From: Deltaproteobacteria bacterium
Lineage (GTDB): Bacteria; Myxococcota_A; UBA796; UBA9615
Direction of reading: 5' to 3'
Assembly: GCA_029261955.1 (NCBI GenBank)
Contig: JAJDAI010001212.1
Span: forward strand, 1 to 5,669
Length of the DNA stretch: 5,669 nt
Numbering within the stretch: the stretch's first letter is position 1; every line of letters begins with the position of its first letter. A program made the position numbers and the translations under genes. Positions 4,940-5,669 of the stretch are shown here, in pieces. The notes under the pieces were generated by a model. It did not search any database, was not told where the DNA came from, and saw only the letters and a program-made list of their open reading frames with translations.

Positions 4940-5669
4940 GGGAAGATGTTCCCCGGGGCCATGATCCCCTCGGGATCGAAGACCGACTTCACCGCCCGCA
5001 TCGTCGCCAGGTCGAGCTCGTTGAAGCGGTACTTCACGAACGGCAGCTTCACCTTCCCGATGCCGTGCTCCGCGGTGATGGTGCCGCCCACCTCGCAGGC
5101 TGCGGCGCACATGCGGTGAACGACGGCCTCGGCGCGCTCGAACTCGGCGTGGTCGCGCACGATCAGGTTGTAGTGGGGGTGGCCGTTGCCCACGTGGCCG
5201 TAGCGGAGCGAGCGGTCGATGCGGGCCTCCGCGAGCCAGCCGTCGAAGGTCTCGACGAGGCCCGGCAGCTGCTCGAAGGGCACCGCCCAGTCGGTGGAGA
5301 TCTTTCTGCCGCCCGCGTGCGCGTGTGAGCGCCCCTCCTCGTTGAGGGTCGCCGGCACGGCGTGACGGAGCAGCCGGAGCTCGTCCTGGCGGGCGCGGTC
5401 GGTGGCGACGACGGTGTCGTCGGGCATCGAGCCGGAGCTCTCCTCCAGCAGGGCCCACCAGGCTTCGAAGACGGGCTCCTCGCCGCCGATCTGGTGCTCC
5501 TGCTCGAAGAAGATGGAGGCGCCCGCCGCGGCGGGCATCGCGACCCCGCTCCCCTGCGCGCGCATGATCTCCAGGCAGCCCGCGTCCAGCAGCTCCAGGC
5601 AGCGGGGGCGCACGCCGGTCCCTTTGCGGTCCTGCTCGCGGGCGAGGCCCACGAAGGCCAGGGCGGAGG
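4936..5669 (-). CDS. FAD-linked oxidase, C-terminal part (D-lactate dehydrogenase/GlcD-like), 5'-partial
   Basis: Only the C-terminal 243 residues are visible; the frame is open to the window edge, so the N-terminal FAD-binding (PCMH-type) domain lies outside. The sequence matches the FAD-oxidase C-terminal domain. It begins with SALAFVGL and CLELLD, then ISTDWAVPFEQLPGLV (strand plus conserved Asp-x-Ala-Val-Pro). The substrate/metal-region motif YGHVGNGHPHYNL (visible 156-168) follows, then GGTITAEHGIGKVK (194-207) and the family-typical end FDPEGIMAPGNIFP. Enzymes of this family oxidise D-2-hydroxy acids such as D-lactate or glycolate with FAD, usually passing electrons to quinone or an Fe-S partner. 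The exact substrate cannot be read here. The GHVGNGHPH form differs from the common GHxGDGNxH, so a less-studied subgroup is possible. A GTG at 5652 could be mistaken for the start, but it lies inside the domain. The gene is convergent with the membrane protein gene. Confidence 0.9.
   Translation of the reverse strand, partial: SALAFVGLAREQDRKGTGVRPRCLELLDAGCLEIMRAQGSGVAMPAAAGASIFFEQEHQIGGEEPVFEAWWALLEESSGSMPDDTVVATDRARQDELRLLRHAVPATLNEEGRSHAHAGGRKISTDWAVPFEQLPGLVETFDGWLAEARIDRSLRYGHVGNGHPHYNLIVRDHAEFERAEAVVHRMCAAACEVGGTITAEHGIGKVKLPFVKYRFNELDLATMRAVKSVFDPEGIMAPGNIFP

Noticed and set aside
4079..5119. Plus-strand 346-codon frame across lipoprotein start, membrane gene and oxidase end
   Set aside because: It overlaps three supported genes and the divergent promoter, and its product is a low-complexity Arg/Gly/Ala string.
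4751..5458. Minus-strand 235-codon frame overlapping the oxidase
   Set aside because: It is in another frame of the same strand as the FAD oxidase, which has unmistakable family motifs. The product is Arg/Pro/Gly-rich.
1..5669. CRISPR arrays, tRNA/rRNA genes, insertion sequences, attachment sites
   Set aside because: I found no regularly spaced repeats, no tRNA-like cloverleaf, no transposase or integrase motifs and no terminal inverted repeats on reading the window.

Overview
The window is very GC-rich, with strongly G/C-biased third codon positions in every convincing gene. It is bacterial chromosome of Gram-negative type: it carries a lipoprotein signal and a near-consensus sigma-54 promoter. 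The whole fits a Myxococcota/deltaproteobacterial-type genome, but that assignment is inference from composition and gene style; no marker gene is present. No RNA gene, CRISPR array, insertion sequence or phage gene is visible.

Layout, left to right. (1) Bases 1-150 hold the 3' end of a plus-strand reading frame I do not recognise. (2) Its stop abuts, without a single base between, the stop of a minus-strand 117-residue orphan gene (151-504). (3) A 66-bp divergent gap with a short tandem repeat and a palindrome leads to a plus-strand pair. The first gene (571-1683) encodes a 370-residue protein with a Cys/His-rich, probably metal-binding N-terminal part and a helical repeat-like C-terminal part. 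The second (1680-2162) encodes a 160-residue Sel1/TPR-like repeat protein and overlaps the first by ATGA. (4) A strong hairpin (2172-2206) separates this pair from the convergent minus-strand gene 2227-4224, which encodes a secreted lipoprotein of the C-terminal beta-propeller family (Beta_propel type). (5) A 95-bp divergent gap carries a sigma-54 promoter for the lipoprotein and leads rightward to a plus-strand multi-pass membrane protein (4320-4928). Its layout resembles a rhomboid without the catalytic residues. (6) Seven bases later, a minus-strand FAD-linked oxidase (D-lactate dehydrogenase/GlcD-like) ends at 4936; its N-terminal half lies beyond the right edge.

The only obvious co-transcribed unit is the 571/1680 pair. 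The other genes alternate in strand, so all three convergent junctions and both divergent gaps are very compact, and each convergent junction carries a hairpin. The most informative observations are the sigma-54 promoter, which also fixes the lipoprotein start codon, the translationally coupled Cys/His-plus-Sel1 pair of unknown function, and the degenerate rhomboid-like membrane protein. I do not see a complete known defence or biosynthetic system here.
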